A DNA stretch of 58,965 nucleotides from Candidatus Mediterraneibacter pullistercoris (GTDB lineage: Bacteria > Bacillota > Clostridia > Lachnospirales > Lachnospiraceae), in contig DXAU01000039.1 of the NCBI GenBank assembly GCA_019116885.1, positions 1 through 58,965 of the forward strand, in the 5' to 3' direction. A program made the position numbers and the translations under genes. Of the stretch, positions 50,341 to 58,939 are shown in pieces. The notes below the pieces were generated by a model that was not told where the DNA came from, ran no database searches, and saw only the letters and a list, made by a program, of their open reading frames with translations. Each line of letters begins with the position of its first letter. Position 1 is the stretch's first letter.

Positions 50341-50371
50341 AAGATAATGAATAGAGAAAGAGGTATGTAAG

Positions 50372-52663
50372 ATGAATGTTGAAGAATGGCTGGGAGAAGA
50401 CAACCAGCTTGGGACAGATATCTGGACCAAAAAGTATTGTAACGACGGGGAGGACTTTGAACAGTGGCTGGATCGTGTGAGCGGCGGAAACGCAGAGGCT
50501 GCGGAGTATATCCGGCAGAAGAAGTTCCTGTTTGGCGGAAGAATCCTTTCAAACAGAGGAATGGATCAGAAAGGCAGAAAGGTGACGTACTCCAACTGCT
50601 ATGTCATAGAACCGCCGGAGGACTGCATTGAGAGTATCTTCGACTGCGCGAAGAAACTGGCGCGCACATACAGCTATGGAGGCGGCTGCGGCGTGGATAT
50701 CTCACGTCTGAGTCCGCGCGGGGCAAAGATCAACAACGCGGCGAAAGAGACGAGCGGTTCCGTGTCTTTCATGGAGCTTTATTCTCTCGTGACAGCGCTG
50801 ATCGGGCAGAATGGCCGCCGCGGGGCGCTCATGATCTCCATAGACTGTTCCCACCCGGATGTGGAAGAGTTTATCGATCTGAAGACAGATCTGGAGAAAG
50901 TGACGAAAGCAAATATTTCGGTCCGCATCCATGAGGATTTCATGGAAGCGGTAAAGAATGACGAGGATTATCTGCTCCATTATACGAGAGAGGCAACAGG
51001 AGAAGTCATTGAAAAGACAGTGAATGCCAGGGAGCTTTTCCGGAGGATCGCTGAGACGAACTGGGATTATGCGGAGCCGGGGGCTCTGTTCTGGGACCGG
51101 ATCGAGAACTGGAACCTTCTAAGCAATACGAAAGAGTTCTCCTATGCGGGCGTCAACCCGTGCGCGGAAGAGCCTCTTCCGGCAGGAGGGAGCTGTCTGC
51201 TGGGAAGTATCAATCTGTCAGAGTTTGTACAGAATCCATTTACAGCCCATGCGGAATTTGACTTTGAAGGGTTCAAGCGCTGTGTGAAAGTATCCGTGCA
51301 GGCTCTCAATGAAGTTCTGGAAGAAGGGCTTGCGCTGCATCCGCTGAAAGAGCAGCAGGACAGCGTAAATGAGTGGAGGCAGATCGGACTTGGCATCATG
51401 GGACTGGCGGACTGTCTCATCAAACTGGGGCTTACTTATGGAGAGGAAGACGCTGTCAGAATGTGCGATGATATCGGTTTCGCCATGGCGGATTCTGCTA
51501 TCGCTTCATCTGCGGCGCTCGCGAAAGAGAAAGGGGCGTTTGCAGGATGCAATACAGAAGAGATCATGTCTACGCCATATTTTAAGGCCAACACATCAGA
51601 GAAGACGAAAGAGCTTGTGCGCAAGCACGGTCTGAGAAACTCCCAGCTTCTTACGATCGCTCCGACAGGAACGCTGTCGACTATGCTCGGCATTTCCGGC
51701 GGCATCGAGCCAGTCTATGCGAACTACTATGAGCGCAAGACAGAATCTCTTCATGGTACGGATGTTTACTATAAGGTATACACGAAGATCGTGGAAAGCT
51801 ATATGAAGCAGCACGGGCTGAAGAATGATTCGGAACTCCCGGAGTATTTTGTGACAGCGCTGACGCTGGATTACCGGCAGAGGATCGACATGCAGTCGGT
51901 ATGGCAGACGCATATCGACGCGTCGATCAGTTCCACTGTAAATGTACCGAACCGTTTTACGGTAGAAGAGACGGAAAGCCTTTATCTGTACGCTTATGAG
52001 AAAGGGCTTAAAGGAATCACGATCTTCCGGGACGGCTGTAAGAGGATCGGCATCCTCAATACGAACAGTGAGAAAGAGACGAAGAAGATCTCTGCAGGGG
52101 AAGGACTGAAGCGGGGAGAGATCCTGCTTGTCACAGACGATGTTGTGGGGAAAAAGAGGAAACTGACGACAGGATGCGGAAGCCTGCACTGTATCGCCCT
52201 GTTTGATCCGCATACCGGAGCGCTCCTTGAGACTTACTTAAGCAAAGGCTCCACAGGCGGCTGCAACAACTTTATGGTCGGACTTTCCCGCATGATTTCC
52301 ATCAGTGCGAGAGGCGGCATAGATATAGAGACGATCGTGGATCAGCTCAATTCAAGCGGTTCATGTCCGTCCTATACAGCAAGACGCGTCTCCAGGAAAG
52401 ATACGAGTAAAGGAGCGTGCTGCCCTATGGCAGTGGGAAATGCGCTCATGGATATGTATAATGAGATGCAGGCAGAGCTTGCAGAAGCCCAGGGCACGGA
52501 AAATATAAAATCAGTGCGGAAAGCGGACAAAGCTCCAAAGCCGAAAGCCGTGAATATGGAAGCTCAGGCAGATAAGATGTACTGTCCGGAATGTGGGGAA
52601 CCTCTCGTATTTGAAGAGGGGTGCAATATCTGCAAGTGCTGCGGATGGAGTAAATGCCATTAA
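50372..52663 (+). CDS. nrdJ: Adenosylcobalamin-dependent ribonucleotide reductase (class II)
   Basis: A 763-residue B12-dependent enzyme converting ribonucleotides to deoxyribonucleotides. The substrate/allosteric region has SNCYVIEPPEDCIESIF (first redox Cys), the active site loop NPCAEEPLPAGGSCLLGSINL gives Asn, the radical Cys and Glu, and PTGTLSTMLGISGGIEP follows. A TSCPD-like domain (about residues 590-690) and a C-terminal zinc ribbon (MYCPECGEPLVFEEGCNICKCCGWSKC) provide the thiols for reduction. An oxygen-insensitive route to dNTPs in an anaerobe. It sits inside the glycan locus without a metabolic link. Confidence 0.95.
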   Translation: MNVEEWLGEDNQLGTDIWTKKYCNDGEDFEQWLDRVSGGNAEAAEYIRQKKFLFGGRILSNRGMDQKGRKVTYSNCYVIEPPEDCIESIFDCAKKLARTYSYGGGCGVDISRLSPRGAKINNAAKETSGSVSFMELYSLVTALIGQNGRRGALMISIDCSHPDVEEFIDLKTDLEKVTKANISVRIHEDFMEAVKNDEDYLLHYTREATGEVIEKTVNARELFRRIAETNWDYAEPGALFWDRIENWNLLSNTKEFSYAGVNPCAEEPLPAGGSCLLGSINLSEFVQNPFTAHAEFDFEGFKRCVKVSVQALNEVLEEGLALHPLKEQQDSVNEWRQIGLGIMGLADCLIKLGLTYGEEDAVRMCDDIGFAMADSAIASSAALAKEKGAFAGCNTEEIMSTPYFKANTSEKTKELVRKHGLRNSQLLTIAPTGTLSTMLGISGGIEPVYANYYERKTESLHGTDVYYKVYTKIVESYMKQHGLKNDSELPEYFVTALTLDYRQRIDMQSVWQTHIDASISSTVNVPNRFTVEETESLYLYAYEKGLKGITIFRDGCKRIGILNTNSEKETKKISAGEGLKRGEILLVTDDVVGKKRKLTTGCGSLHCIALFDPHTGALLETYLSKGSTGGCNNFMVGLSRMISISARGGIDIETIVDQLNSSGSCPSYTARRVSRKDTSKGACCPMAVGNALMDMYNEMQAELAEAQGTENIKSVRKADKAPKPKAVNMEAQADKMYCPECGEPLVFEEGCNICKCCGWSKCH

Positions 52664-52696
52664 AGTCCTGCGGAACGGAAAAGATATATATGGTTC

Positions 52697-52735
52697 AGAG
52701 GAAGAGCTGTCACGGGCAGATCTTCCTCTTGCCGC
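52697..52735 (+). terminator. Terminator of nrdJ
   Basis: AGAGGAAGA (52697-52705) pairs with TCTTCCTCT (52721-52729); the centre has a GCTG/CAG inner pairing and T-rich sequence follows. It lies between convergent nrdJ and the sulfatase gene. Confidence 0.75.
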
Positions 52736-52750
52736 TTATTTTTGCCGCTT

Positions 52751-54214
52751 TTAGATACCGGAATCGGCGTTTGGGAGGACATCCGCATAAGGCTTTCCAA
52801 CGATCAGTGCCTCTCCGTCTGTGTATCCCTCGGGCCGTCCCGCCAATGATTCTATAAGATGGCCTCTCAGTCTGGAGATCCGCTCCTGGGCATCTGGATC
52901 GTGAATCCGGTCGGTTAATTCATGGGGATCGTTTTCCAGATCAAAATATTGTTCTACACCGGTTTGAGAATACCAGATATATTTGTCGCGGTTGGTCACA
53001 ATCCAGTGATTGGAGAATTCATCAAAGGCATGTTCTCCATGAAGCCAGCTTCTCAAAGAGTTTTCAGGTCTGCGCACAAGAGGTAGCAGACTATGACCGT
53101 CTACAGTGGCCGGGATATCTGCTCCGGCTGCGTCAAGCAGGGTAGGCATGACATCACGGAGTTCTGCAACATCGCCGCACACGGAAGAAGAAGCCATATC
53201 TGTGAGAACGTTTTTTCCGGCTGTTATGAGCATAGGAATATGACAGCTTCCCTCATAGGGGCGCGCCTTTCTGAACATGTGATGGTCACAGAGCTCTTCG
53301 CCGTGGTCGGAGGTGAAGAGGATGACGCAGTCGTCATACACTTCGTGCTCTTTGAGTGCCATTATCAGACGGCCGATCTGATGATCCAGATGGGTGATGC
53401 AGGCATAATATCCGATCTGAGCCTGTCGTATCAGTTCGGGATCAGCCGGTCCGGATATTGAGTTGCAGAGGCGGCCGTTTTTTCTCAGATATTCGTCGGT
53501 CTCCCATGTTCCGACGAAAGGAGGACGCAGTGTTTTGCCGCTGTAGAGATCAAAATAGTGCTGCGGTGCGTCGAACGGCGGATGGGGACGGAGATAAGAG
53601 GCAAACAGGAAGAATGGTTTTCCGGGATCACGCCTCCTGAGAAAATCAATGCTTCTTTCTGTGACCCAGTTGGTTGGATGATGCTTTTCTTCGTGCATCC
53701 ATGGGCGGGAGACAAAACTGTTACATTCGATCCCGGTTTCCGTCACGTCTGCGGTTACCCCCAGCTCCTGTTTAAGCCAGTAGAAATAGTCGTCGGCCAT
53801 GAGCTGGTTCTCTGAATAAGGAAGAGAGTGCTTCCTCGCTGCTTCCAGAAAGCCGTCATGAAGTTCTACATTGTGGAAACCGAGATAATTTCGCAGAGGG
53901 TGCACATGCATTTTTCCAACACACTGGGTATAGTAGCCTGCTTTTGCGAGTTCCTCTGCCATCGTGTGTTTATAGTTCCATGGAATCCCGTCTTTGTATC
54001 CGACGCGTCCGTGACGGCTTTGCTCCCGTCCTGTGTGCAGCGCAGCCCGGGCGGCGATACAGCTCGGGCAGGCGCTGTAGGCGTGGGAAAAAGATACGCC
54101 GGTCGATGCCAGCGTGTCCAGATAGGGAGTCTTCACATCAGGATGTCCTGCATATCCGAGACAGTCGCCCCGGAGCTGATCTGTCATGATTAGTACAATA
54201 TTTGGCTGCTTCAT
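52751..54214 (-). CDS. Sulfatase with C-I-A-A-R active-site signature, cytoplasmic
   Basis: A 487-residue type I sulfatase/alkaline-phosphatase-fold enzyme. N-terminal metal site NIVLIMTDQLRGD; the formylglycine region is CPSCIAARAALHTGR with Cys52 as the modified residue and Arg56. The usual CxPxR signature is replaced by C-x-A-x-R, which anaerobic sulfatase-maturating enzymes can process. Other sites: KMHVHPLRNYLGF (Lys/His), TSDHGEELCDHHMF (Asp-His metal ligands). There is no signal peptide, so it works on imported substrate. It is divergent from the GH112 gene; likely a 6-O-sulfated HexNAc or Gal disaccharide substrate (inference). Confidence 0.85.
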   Translation of the reverse strand: MKQPNIVLIMTDQLRGDCLGYAGHPDVKTPYLDTLASTGVSFSHAYSACPSCIAARAALHTGREQSRHGRVGYKDGIPWNYKHTMAEELAKAGYYTQCVGKMHVHPLRNYLGFHNVELHDGFLEAARKHSLPYSENQLMADDYFYWLKQELGVTADVTETGIECNSFVSRPWMHEEKHHPTNWVTERSIDFLRRRDPGKPFFLFASYLRPHPPFDAPQHYFDLYSGKTLRPPFVGTWETDEYLRKNGRLCNSISGPADPELIRQAQIGYYACITHLDHQIGRLIMALKEHEVYDDCVILFTSDHGEELCDHHMFRKARPYEGSCHIPMLITAGKNVLTDMASSSVCGDVAELRDVMPTLLDAAGADIPATVDGHSLLPLVRRPENSLRSWLHGEHAFDEFSNHWIVTNRDKYIWYSQTGVEQYFDLENDPHELTDRIHDPDAQERISRLRGHLIESLAGRPEGYTDGEALIVGKPYADVLPNADSGI

Positions 54215-54315
54215 AGTCTTATCACTCCTGGTTTTTTCTTACATCATAAGATACAAAAAAAATAAAATCAAGAAAGATAAAATAAAACAGCAGAATACGG
54301 AGAAAAAATATTATA

Positions 54316-54346
54316 TATTGTTATCAATATACTAATGACAACAATA
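54316..54346. promoter_or_regulatory. Imperfect palindrome upstream of the sulfatase gene
   Basis: TATTGTTATCA (54316-54326) and TGACAACAATA (54336-54346), 10 of 11 positions symmetrical. The half-site TATTGTTG also occurs at the importer promoter, which suggests one regulator for both. Confidence 0.45.
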
Positions 54347-54421
54347 TTCATAAAAAACAGAACAATATATTGCTGGAAAAAGTGGCAGAAGAGAAATATA
54401 ATTTATGTCAGCAGATACAGA

Positions 54422-54445
54422 CAGATACATCAATTGATGTATCTG
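54422..54445 (+). promoter_or_regulatory. Perfect 24-bp palindrome on the GH112 promoter (operator candidate)
   Basis: Positions 54422-54433 are exactly complementary in reverse to 54434-54445 (half-site CAGATACATCAA). The right half contains the -35 TTGATG. As there is no loop and no T-tract, a DNA operator is more likely than a terminator. Confidence 0.7.
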
Positions 54446-54462
54446 GTGTTTATCTATATGAT
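54434..54462 (+). promoter_or_regulatory. Promoter of the GH112 gene
   Basis: TTGATG (54434-54439), 17 bp, TATGAT (54457-54462), about 100 bp before the GTG start. Confidence 0.6.
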
Positions 54463-54562
54463 ACGCTGTTCGTTACAACTGGGGAATAGCTGGATGGAAC
54501 TGAGTATATAAGACTAACGCAGCGTGTTGTACCAGCCCGAAAGCATAAGGAGGAAAATTACA

Positions 54563-56725
54563 GTGAAACAAAATTCGGTGGGAAGAGTGACAATACCTAC
54601 AGATGTGGATGTAGTACCGGAGACTCTTGAACTCTTAAAACGGTGGGGGGCAGATGCGATCCGGGACTGCGATGGCACAGATTACCCGGAAGAACTTAAA
54701 AATGTAGATGCAAAGGTGTACTCTACATATTATACGACCAGAAAGAATAATGAATGGGCCAAGGCGAATCCGGATGAGATTCAGCAGATGTATATCATGA
54801 CTCCCTTTTATACAGCAGTAGACAGTGAACTGTCGATCCACCTTATGAATCATCTCTATCCGGATATGCTGAAAGTCAATGACCATGATGATATCACAAG
54901 ATGGTGGGAAGTGATCGACCGCACTACAGGGGAAATTGTTCCGACAGACCAGTGGAGTTATGACAACAGATCCGGAGACGTGACTATTCATAATGCACAG
55001 GCTTTTCATGATTACACTGTAAGTTTCCTTGCATATATTATGTGGGACCCGGTGCATATGTACAATGCAGTGACAAACGGATGGGAAAACTTTGAAAAGC
55101 AGATCACATTTGATGTGCGCCAGCCCAAAACGCATAAGTTCTCGATGGAGAGATTAAGAAAGTTTATTGCAGATAATCCTCATGTAGATGTGCTGCGTTA
55201 TACGACCTTCTTCCATCAGTTTACGCTGGTCTTCGATGAGCTTGCAAGAGAGAAGTACGTAGACTGGTATGGATACTCGGCGTCGGTAAGCCCGTACATC
55301 CTGGAGCAGTTCGAGAAAGAAGCAGGATATAAGTTCCGGCCGGAGTTCATTATCGATCAGGGCTACATGAACAATACATACCGCATCCCATCCAAAGAGT
55401 TTCAGGACTTCCAGTCATTCCAGAGAAGAGAAGTGGCGAAGCTGGCCAAAGAGATGGTCGATATTACTCATGAGTGCGGAAAAGAGGCTATGATGTTCCT
55501 TGGCGACCACTGGATTGGAATGGAACCGTTCATGGACGAGTTTAAATCAATCGGGCTGGATGCCGTGGTTGGCAGTGTGGGAAATGGTGCGACTCTTCGT
55601 CTGATCAGCGACATTGAAGGTGTGAACTACAGAGAAGGACGTCTGCTTCCTTACTTTTTCCCGGATGTGTTCCATGAAGGTGGAGATCCGGTAAAGGAAG
55701 CAAAAGTAAACTGGGTGACGGCAAGACGTGCAATCTTAAGAAAGCCGATCGACAGGATTGGGTATGGCGGGTACTTAAAGCTTGCGCTTCAGTTTCCTGA
55801 TTTTGTGGATTATGTAGAGAGCGTCTGCAATGAGTTCCGCGAGCTCTACGACAATATAAAGGGCACGACTCCGTATTGCATTAAGAAAGCAGCAGTATTA
55901 AACTGCTGGGGCAGGATGCGCGCATGGGGGAACCATATGGTACATCACGCGATCTATTATAAGCAGAACTACTCTTACGCAGGTGTGATCGAGGCCCTAA
56001 GCGGAGCTCCGTTTGACGTGGAGTTCATCAGTTTTGACGATATCAGGAATCATCCGGAGATTCTGGATGATATCGATGTGATCCTCAATGTAGGTGACGC
56101 AGATACTGCGTATACAGGCGGAGAGAACTGGACAGATGAGAAAATCGTTACCGCAGTGAAGAGATTTATCTATAACGGCGGCGGGTTTATCGGTGTCGGC
56201 GAACCGGCGGCTCATCAGTACGAGGGACATTTCTTCCAGCTTGCCACAGTGATGGGAGTGGAGAAAGAAACAGGGTTTACGCTCAATGTGGACAAGTATA
56301 ACTGGGAGGAGCACGACCACTTTATAAAAGAGGACTGTACAAAGGACATCGATTTCGGCGAGGGCAAGAAGAGCATTTATGCTCTGGATGGAACAGAGAT
56401 TCTTGTACAGCGCGACAAGGAAGTGCAGATGGCGGTCAGAGAGTTCGGCAAAGGGCGCTGCGTATATATCAGCGGACTTCCCTACAGTTTTGAGAACAGC
56501 CGTATACTGCACCGTTCGATTATCTGGTCCAGCCACGATGAAGAGAACCTTTACAAATGGTTCAGCTCGAACTTTAACGTAGAAGTACACGCCTATGTAA
56601 AGAACGGAAAATACTGTGTTGTTAATAATACATATGAACCTCAGAGCACTGTTGTGTATAAAGGCGATGGAACAAGTTTTGAACTGGATCTGGGCGCAAA
56701 CGAGATCCGCTGGTATGAGATCTGA
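54563..56725 (+). CDS. 1,3-beta-Galactosyl-N-acetylhexosamine phosphorylase (GH112)
   Basis: A 720-residue cytoplasmic enzyme that phosphorolyses lacto-N-biose or galacto-N-biose to galactose 1-phosphate and GlcNAc or GalNAc. The sequence matches GH112 throughout: GRVTIPTDVDVVPETLELLKRWGADAIRDCDGTDYP at the N-terminus, SVSPYILEQFEKEAGYKFRPEFIIDQG with the catalytic acid region, MMFLGDHWIGMEPF, NCWGRMRAWGNHM, GEPAAHQYEGHFFQL, and a C-terminal beta domain ending LGANEIRWYEI. AAGGAGG sets GTG 54563; length equals the family. It is preceded by a palindromic operator and is divergent from the sulfatase. Confidence 0.96.
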   Translation: MKQNSVGRVTIPTDVDVVPETLELLKRWGADAIRDCDGTDYPEELKNVDAKVYSTYYTTRKNNEWAKANPDEIQQMYIMTPFYTAVDSELSIHLMNHLYPDMLKVNDHDDITRWWEVIDRTTGEIVPTDQWSYDNRSGDVTIHNAQAFHDYTVSFLAYIMWDPVHMYNAVTNGWENFEKQITFDVRQPKTHKFSMERLRKFIADNPHVDVLRYTTFFHQFTLVFDELAREKYVDWYGYSASVSPYILEQFEKEAGYKFRPEFIIDQGYMNNTYRIPSKEFQDFQSFQRREVAKLAKEMVDITHECGKEAMMFLGDHWIGMEPFMDEFKSIGLDAVVGSVGNGATLRLISDIEGVNYREGRLLPYFFPDVFHEGGDPVKEAKVNWVTARRAILRKPIDRIGYGGYLKLALQFPDFVDYVESVCNEFRELYDNIKGTTPYCIKKAAVLNCWGRMRAWGNHMVHHAIYYKQNYSYAGVIEALSGAPFDVEFISFDDIRNHPEILDDIDVILNVGDADTAYTGGENWTDEKIVTAVKRFIYNGGGFIGVGEPAAHQYEGHFFQLATVMGVEKETGFTLNVDKYNWEEHDHFIKEDCTKDIDFGEGKKSIYALDGTEILVQRDKEVQMAVREFGKGRCVYISGLPYSFENSRILHRSIIWSSHDEENLYKWFSSNFNVEVHAYVKNGKYCVVNNTYEPQSTVVYKGDGTSFELDLGANEIRWYEI

Positions 56726-56782
56726 TAGCAGTACAGCCAAAGAGCTGCACTGAAATTATATCCTGGGATAAAAGAGGGAGAG

Positions 56783-56823
56783 AAACAGCATTTCAACTTT
56801 TTCTGAGTGAAATGCTGTTTTTT
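56783..56823 (+). terminator. Terminator of the GH112 gene
   Basis: AAACAGCATTTCA (56783-56795) pairs with TGAAATGCTGTTT (56808-56820), followed by TTT. Confidence 0.9.
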
Positions 56824-56837
56824 CGTGAGTGACAAGA

Positions 56838-56887
56838 TAAAGCCCGGGCTTGCCAATACCCTGGCACCGCTTATAATTCCGGAATGT
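56838..56887 (+). repeat. Dispersed repeat, copy B (after the GH112 terminator)
   Basis: Aligns with 27301-27351 over about 50 nt with one- to two-base gaps; blocks CCGGGCTTGCC, TGGC, ACCGCTTA and CCGG(G/A)ATGT are shared. It starts 15 nt after a terminator, as copy A does. The upstream flank GTG...GAC.A...AAAG is also partly shared. Confidence 0.7.
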
Positions 56888-56964
56888 AACCATATTGATT
56901 ACAACTGGGGCGTGCTATTTTTAAAGCGCAAGATATAATAAAAATAATTACAACAAAACAAGGA

Positions 56965-56995
56965 GGCGGGACTTCTAGAAAACTCCCGCTTTTGT
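56965..56995 (+). terminator. Possible terminator of a small transcript
   Basis: GGCGGGA (56965-56971) pairs with TCCCGC (56984-56989), then TTTTGT. No gene lies between the GH112 terminator and here, so it may end a small RNA that includes the repeat. Confidence 0.5.
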
Positions 56996-57161
56996 ATTGT
57001 TCATCATATCTTTATCATTTTGTGTGAAATAAAACATTCTTTCAGATAGATAAGCTGAAAGTTCTGTGGTATACTAAACTAAACAACAGGAAAACTCTAA
57101 GTAAATCTGTTCACAGTTAAAAATTTATGCTGCAGGAGAATGGCTGCGGTCTTCTATAGTC

Positions 57162-57190
57162 TTGATTATGTTAAAGATATGCGCTAAAAT
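57162..57190 (+). promoter_or_regulatory. Promoter of the FapA-like gene
   Basis: TTGATT (57162-57167), 17 bp, TAAAAT (57185-57190), 72 bp upstream of the start. Confidence 0.6.
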
Positions 57191-57262
57191 AATGCTAAGA
57201 TTTGAAGGCGGAAACCATTCTGATAGAAATCCTGTCAATTTGCGGAAAGGCGGAGTACATAA

Positions 57263-58939
57263 ATGAGAGATGAGAAAAATATAAAAAATAGTGGATCTGA
57301 CAGTTTTCTCTTTTCACTGTTTAATAGGCTGGTGAGCATGAAAGGACGTGAACAGTCTGAGGCTCCGGAAGAACAGGAAGAACAGAAAGAAAAGAAAGAT
57401 GCCGAGGCGGCGGTTACAGAGACGGAATACGATACAAGGAATATCCTCGACACACCGGTAGAAAACGAGCTCCTTTTTTATCGAATGAAGTGGCAGGGGC
57501 GGAAACAGACGGAAGGGGCAGTCCCTTTGCGAAGTTTTATCTATGATGAAGACATTCCTCAGGAAGATGTCATGAAATGGATGTCAAAGGCGTCGAAAAG
57601 AGCGGAAGAACTGCTGGAAGCAAGAAACAGAAGAATGGAGGCGGACGTAGAGGATGACAGCCTTGATGCGGAACTGATGGTCGTAACGCCCCATGACGGG
57701 TTATCTGCGTGGTGCTTTATCTTTCCTGCGCTGAGCGGCGGCAGGAATCTGTCAAGCGTGGATATTCTGTCTGAGATTACGGCGCAGGGGATCATGACAG
57801 GAATTCAGAAAGACCGGCTGGAGCTGGCTTTGCAGGATGAGGTCGGAATGAAGTGGTTCCGTATCGCACAGGGTACGCCGCCGGTACATGGAACCGACGG
57901 CGTGCTGACAGAGAACTATCCTCATACTGCAGGAACTCCCCAGCTTATTGAAGATGAGAAAGGAAATGTTGATTTTCATGAGCTGAACTGGCTGATTAAA
58001 ATCAACAATGGAGATGAGATCTGCAGATTTACCCGCGCTACAAAAGGTGTTGATGGGAAGAGTGTCTTCGGCAAAGCAGTCAAGGCCAGAAACGGTAAAG
58101 AGGTGAAGCTTCCTGACGGGAAAAATACAGTAGTGGAAGAAGCGGAAGGCAGAGTTCTCTCAGAAGCTGACGGACTGCTTTCTTACAGAAACGGAAAGTT
58201 TCATGTGGCTGAACTGCTGGAGATCAGGGGAGATGTTGCTACGGCTACAGGGAATATTGACGCTCAATGCGACGTCCTGATCCATGGAAGCATCCTGAGC
58301 GGGTACACAGTGAAATCTCTTGGGAATATTATCGTAAAGGGTATGGTAGACAGAAGTACAGTGATAGCCGGAAAAGATGTCTACATTGCATATGGGATGG
58401 CCGGCGGCGGCACCGGAACTCTTGATGCCGGCGGGACGGTGCGGTGCAAATATCTGGAAAATGTCAATGTACGTGCGACAGGTGACGTGATTACGGGAAG
58501 TATCGTCAACTCACATGTGAGCTGCGACAGATCTATATTTGTCAATATCGGAAGAGGAGCCATTATTGGCGGAAGGCTTCTGGCAATGGACAAGATCGAG
58601 GCAAAGATTATCGGAAACAGAGCCCATGGAAATACTATCCTTCTCATTGAACCCAGTGTTCATTTTCAGGAGATTAAAATGCAGCTTGGAATTGAATATG
58701 CCAACATCAGCGCTAATCCGGAGAGAGAGGAAGAAAAGAAGAGAAAAGACACGCTGAAAAAGCTCATTGAGGAAATGGAAGAACGCGAGAAGCTGGTAAA
58801 GAATGGACAGATTATCGCGGATGTCATATATCCTGTTGCAGAAGTATCGTTCCAGGGGTTCTCCAAGACAATTGAGAGAGAAGAGAACTCGGTTCGTCTG
58901 TTCAGAGATTCTGAAGGGATCAAGACAGGTATGAAATAG
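57263..58939 (+). CDS. FapA/DUF342 family protein
   Basis: A 558-residue protein. The N-terminus (about residues 1-60) is charged and low complexity. The middle (about 125-300) has the alpha/beta FapA N-terminal domain (GIQKDRLELALQDEVGM). Residues about 320-470 are a right-handed beta-helix of short repeats (GDVATATGNIDAQCDVLIHGSILSGYTVKSLGNIIVKGMVD), and the C-terminus is a coiled coil (about 475-510; EEEKKRKDTLKKLIEEMEEREK). FapA proteins polymerise in some bacteria and affect flagellar number, but no flagellar gene lies in this window, so the role is open. Confidence 0.88.
   Translation: MRDEKNIKNSGSDSFLFSLFNRLVSMKGREQSEAPEEQEEQKEKKDAEAAVTETEYDTRNILDTPVENELLFYRMKWQGRKQTEGAVPLRSFIYDEDIPQEDVMKWMSKASKRAEELLEARNRRMEADVEDDSLDAELMVVTPHDGLSAWCFIFPALSGGRNLSSVDILSEITAQGIMTGIQKDRLELALQDEVGMKWFRIAQGTPPVHGTDGVLTENYPHTAGTPQLIEDEKGNVDFHELNWLIKINNGDEICRFTRATKGVDGKSVFGKAVKARNGKEVKLPDGKNTVVEEAEGRVLSEADGLLSYRNGKFHVAELLEIRGDVATATGNIDAQCDVLIHGSILSGYTVKSLGNIIVKGMVDRSTVIAGKDVYIAYGMAGGGTGTLDAGGTVRCKYLENVNVRATGDVITGSIVNSHVSCDRSIFVNIGRGAIIGGRLLAMDKIEAKIIGNRAHGNTILLIEPSVHFQEIKMQLGIEYANISANPEREEEKKRKDTLKKLIEEMEEREKLVKNGQIIADVIYPVAEVSFQGFSKTIEREENSVRLFRDSEGIKTGMK

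Larger units (their letters stand above)
54215..54562. other. Divergent regulatory region between the sulfatase and GH112 genes
   Basis: 348 bases without a gene. It holds an imperfect palindrome TATTGTTATCA...TGACAACAATA (54316-54346) and CAATATATTG on the sulfatase side. On the GH112 side are a perfect 24-bp palindrome (54422-54445) and the GH112 promoter. Minus-strand -35/-10 candidates for the sulfatase lie in the same AT-rich stretch but are not decisive. No small ORF with a ribosome binding site was seen. Confidence 0.6.
56726..57262. other. 537-base intergenic region between GH112 and the FapA-like gene
   Basis: No protein gene seen. In order: the GH112 terminator (56783-56823), dispersed repeat copy B (56838-56887), a possible independent terminator (56965-56995) that would close an unannotated transcript, AT-rich sequence, and the promoter of the FapA-like gene (57162-57190). 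Confidence 0.6.

Noticed and set aside
50179-50371. Adenosylcobalamin riboswitch before the B12-dependent RNR
   Set aside because: Only about 190 bases are available, the B12-box consensus is not visible, and the region is explained by a NrdR-like box and a terminator.
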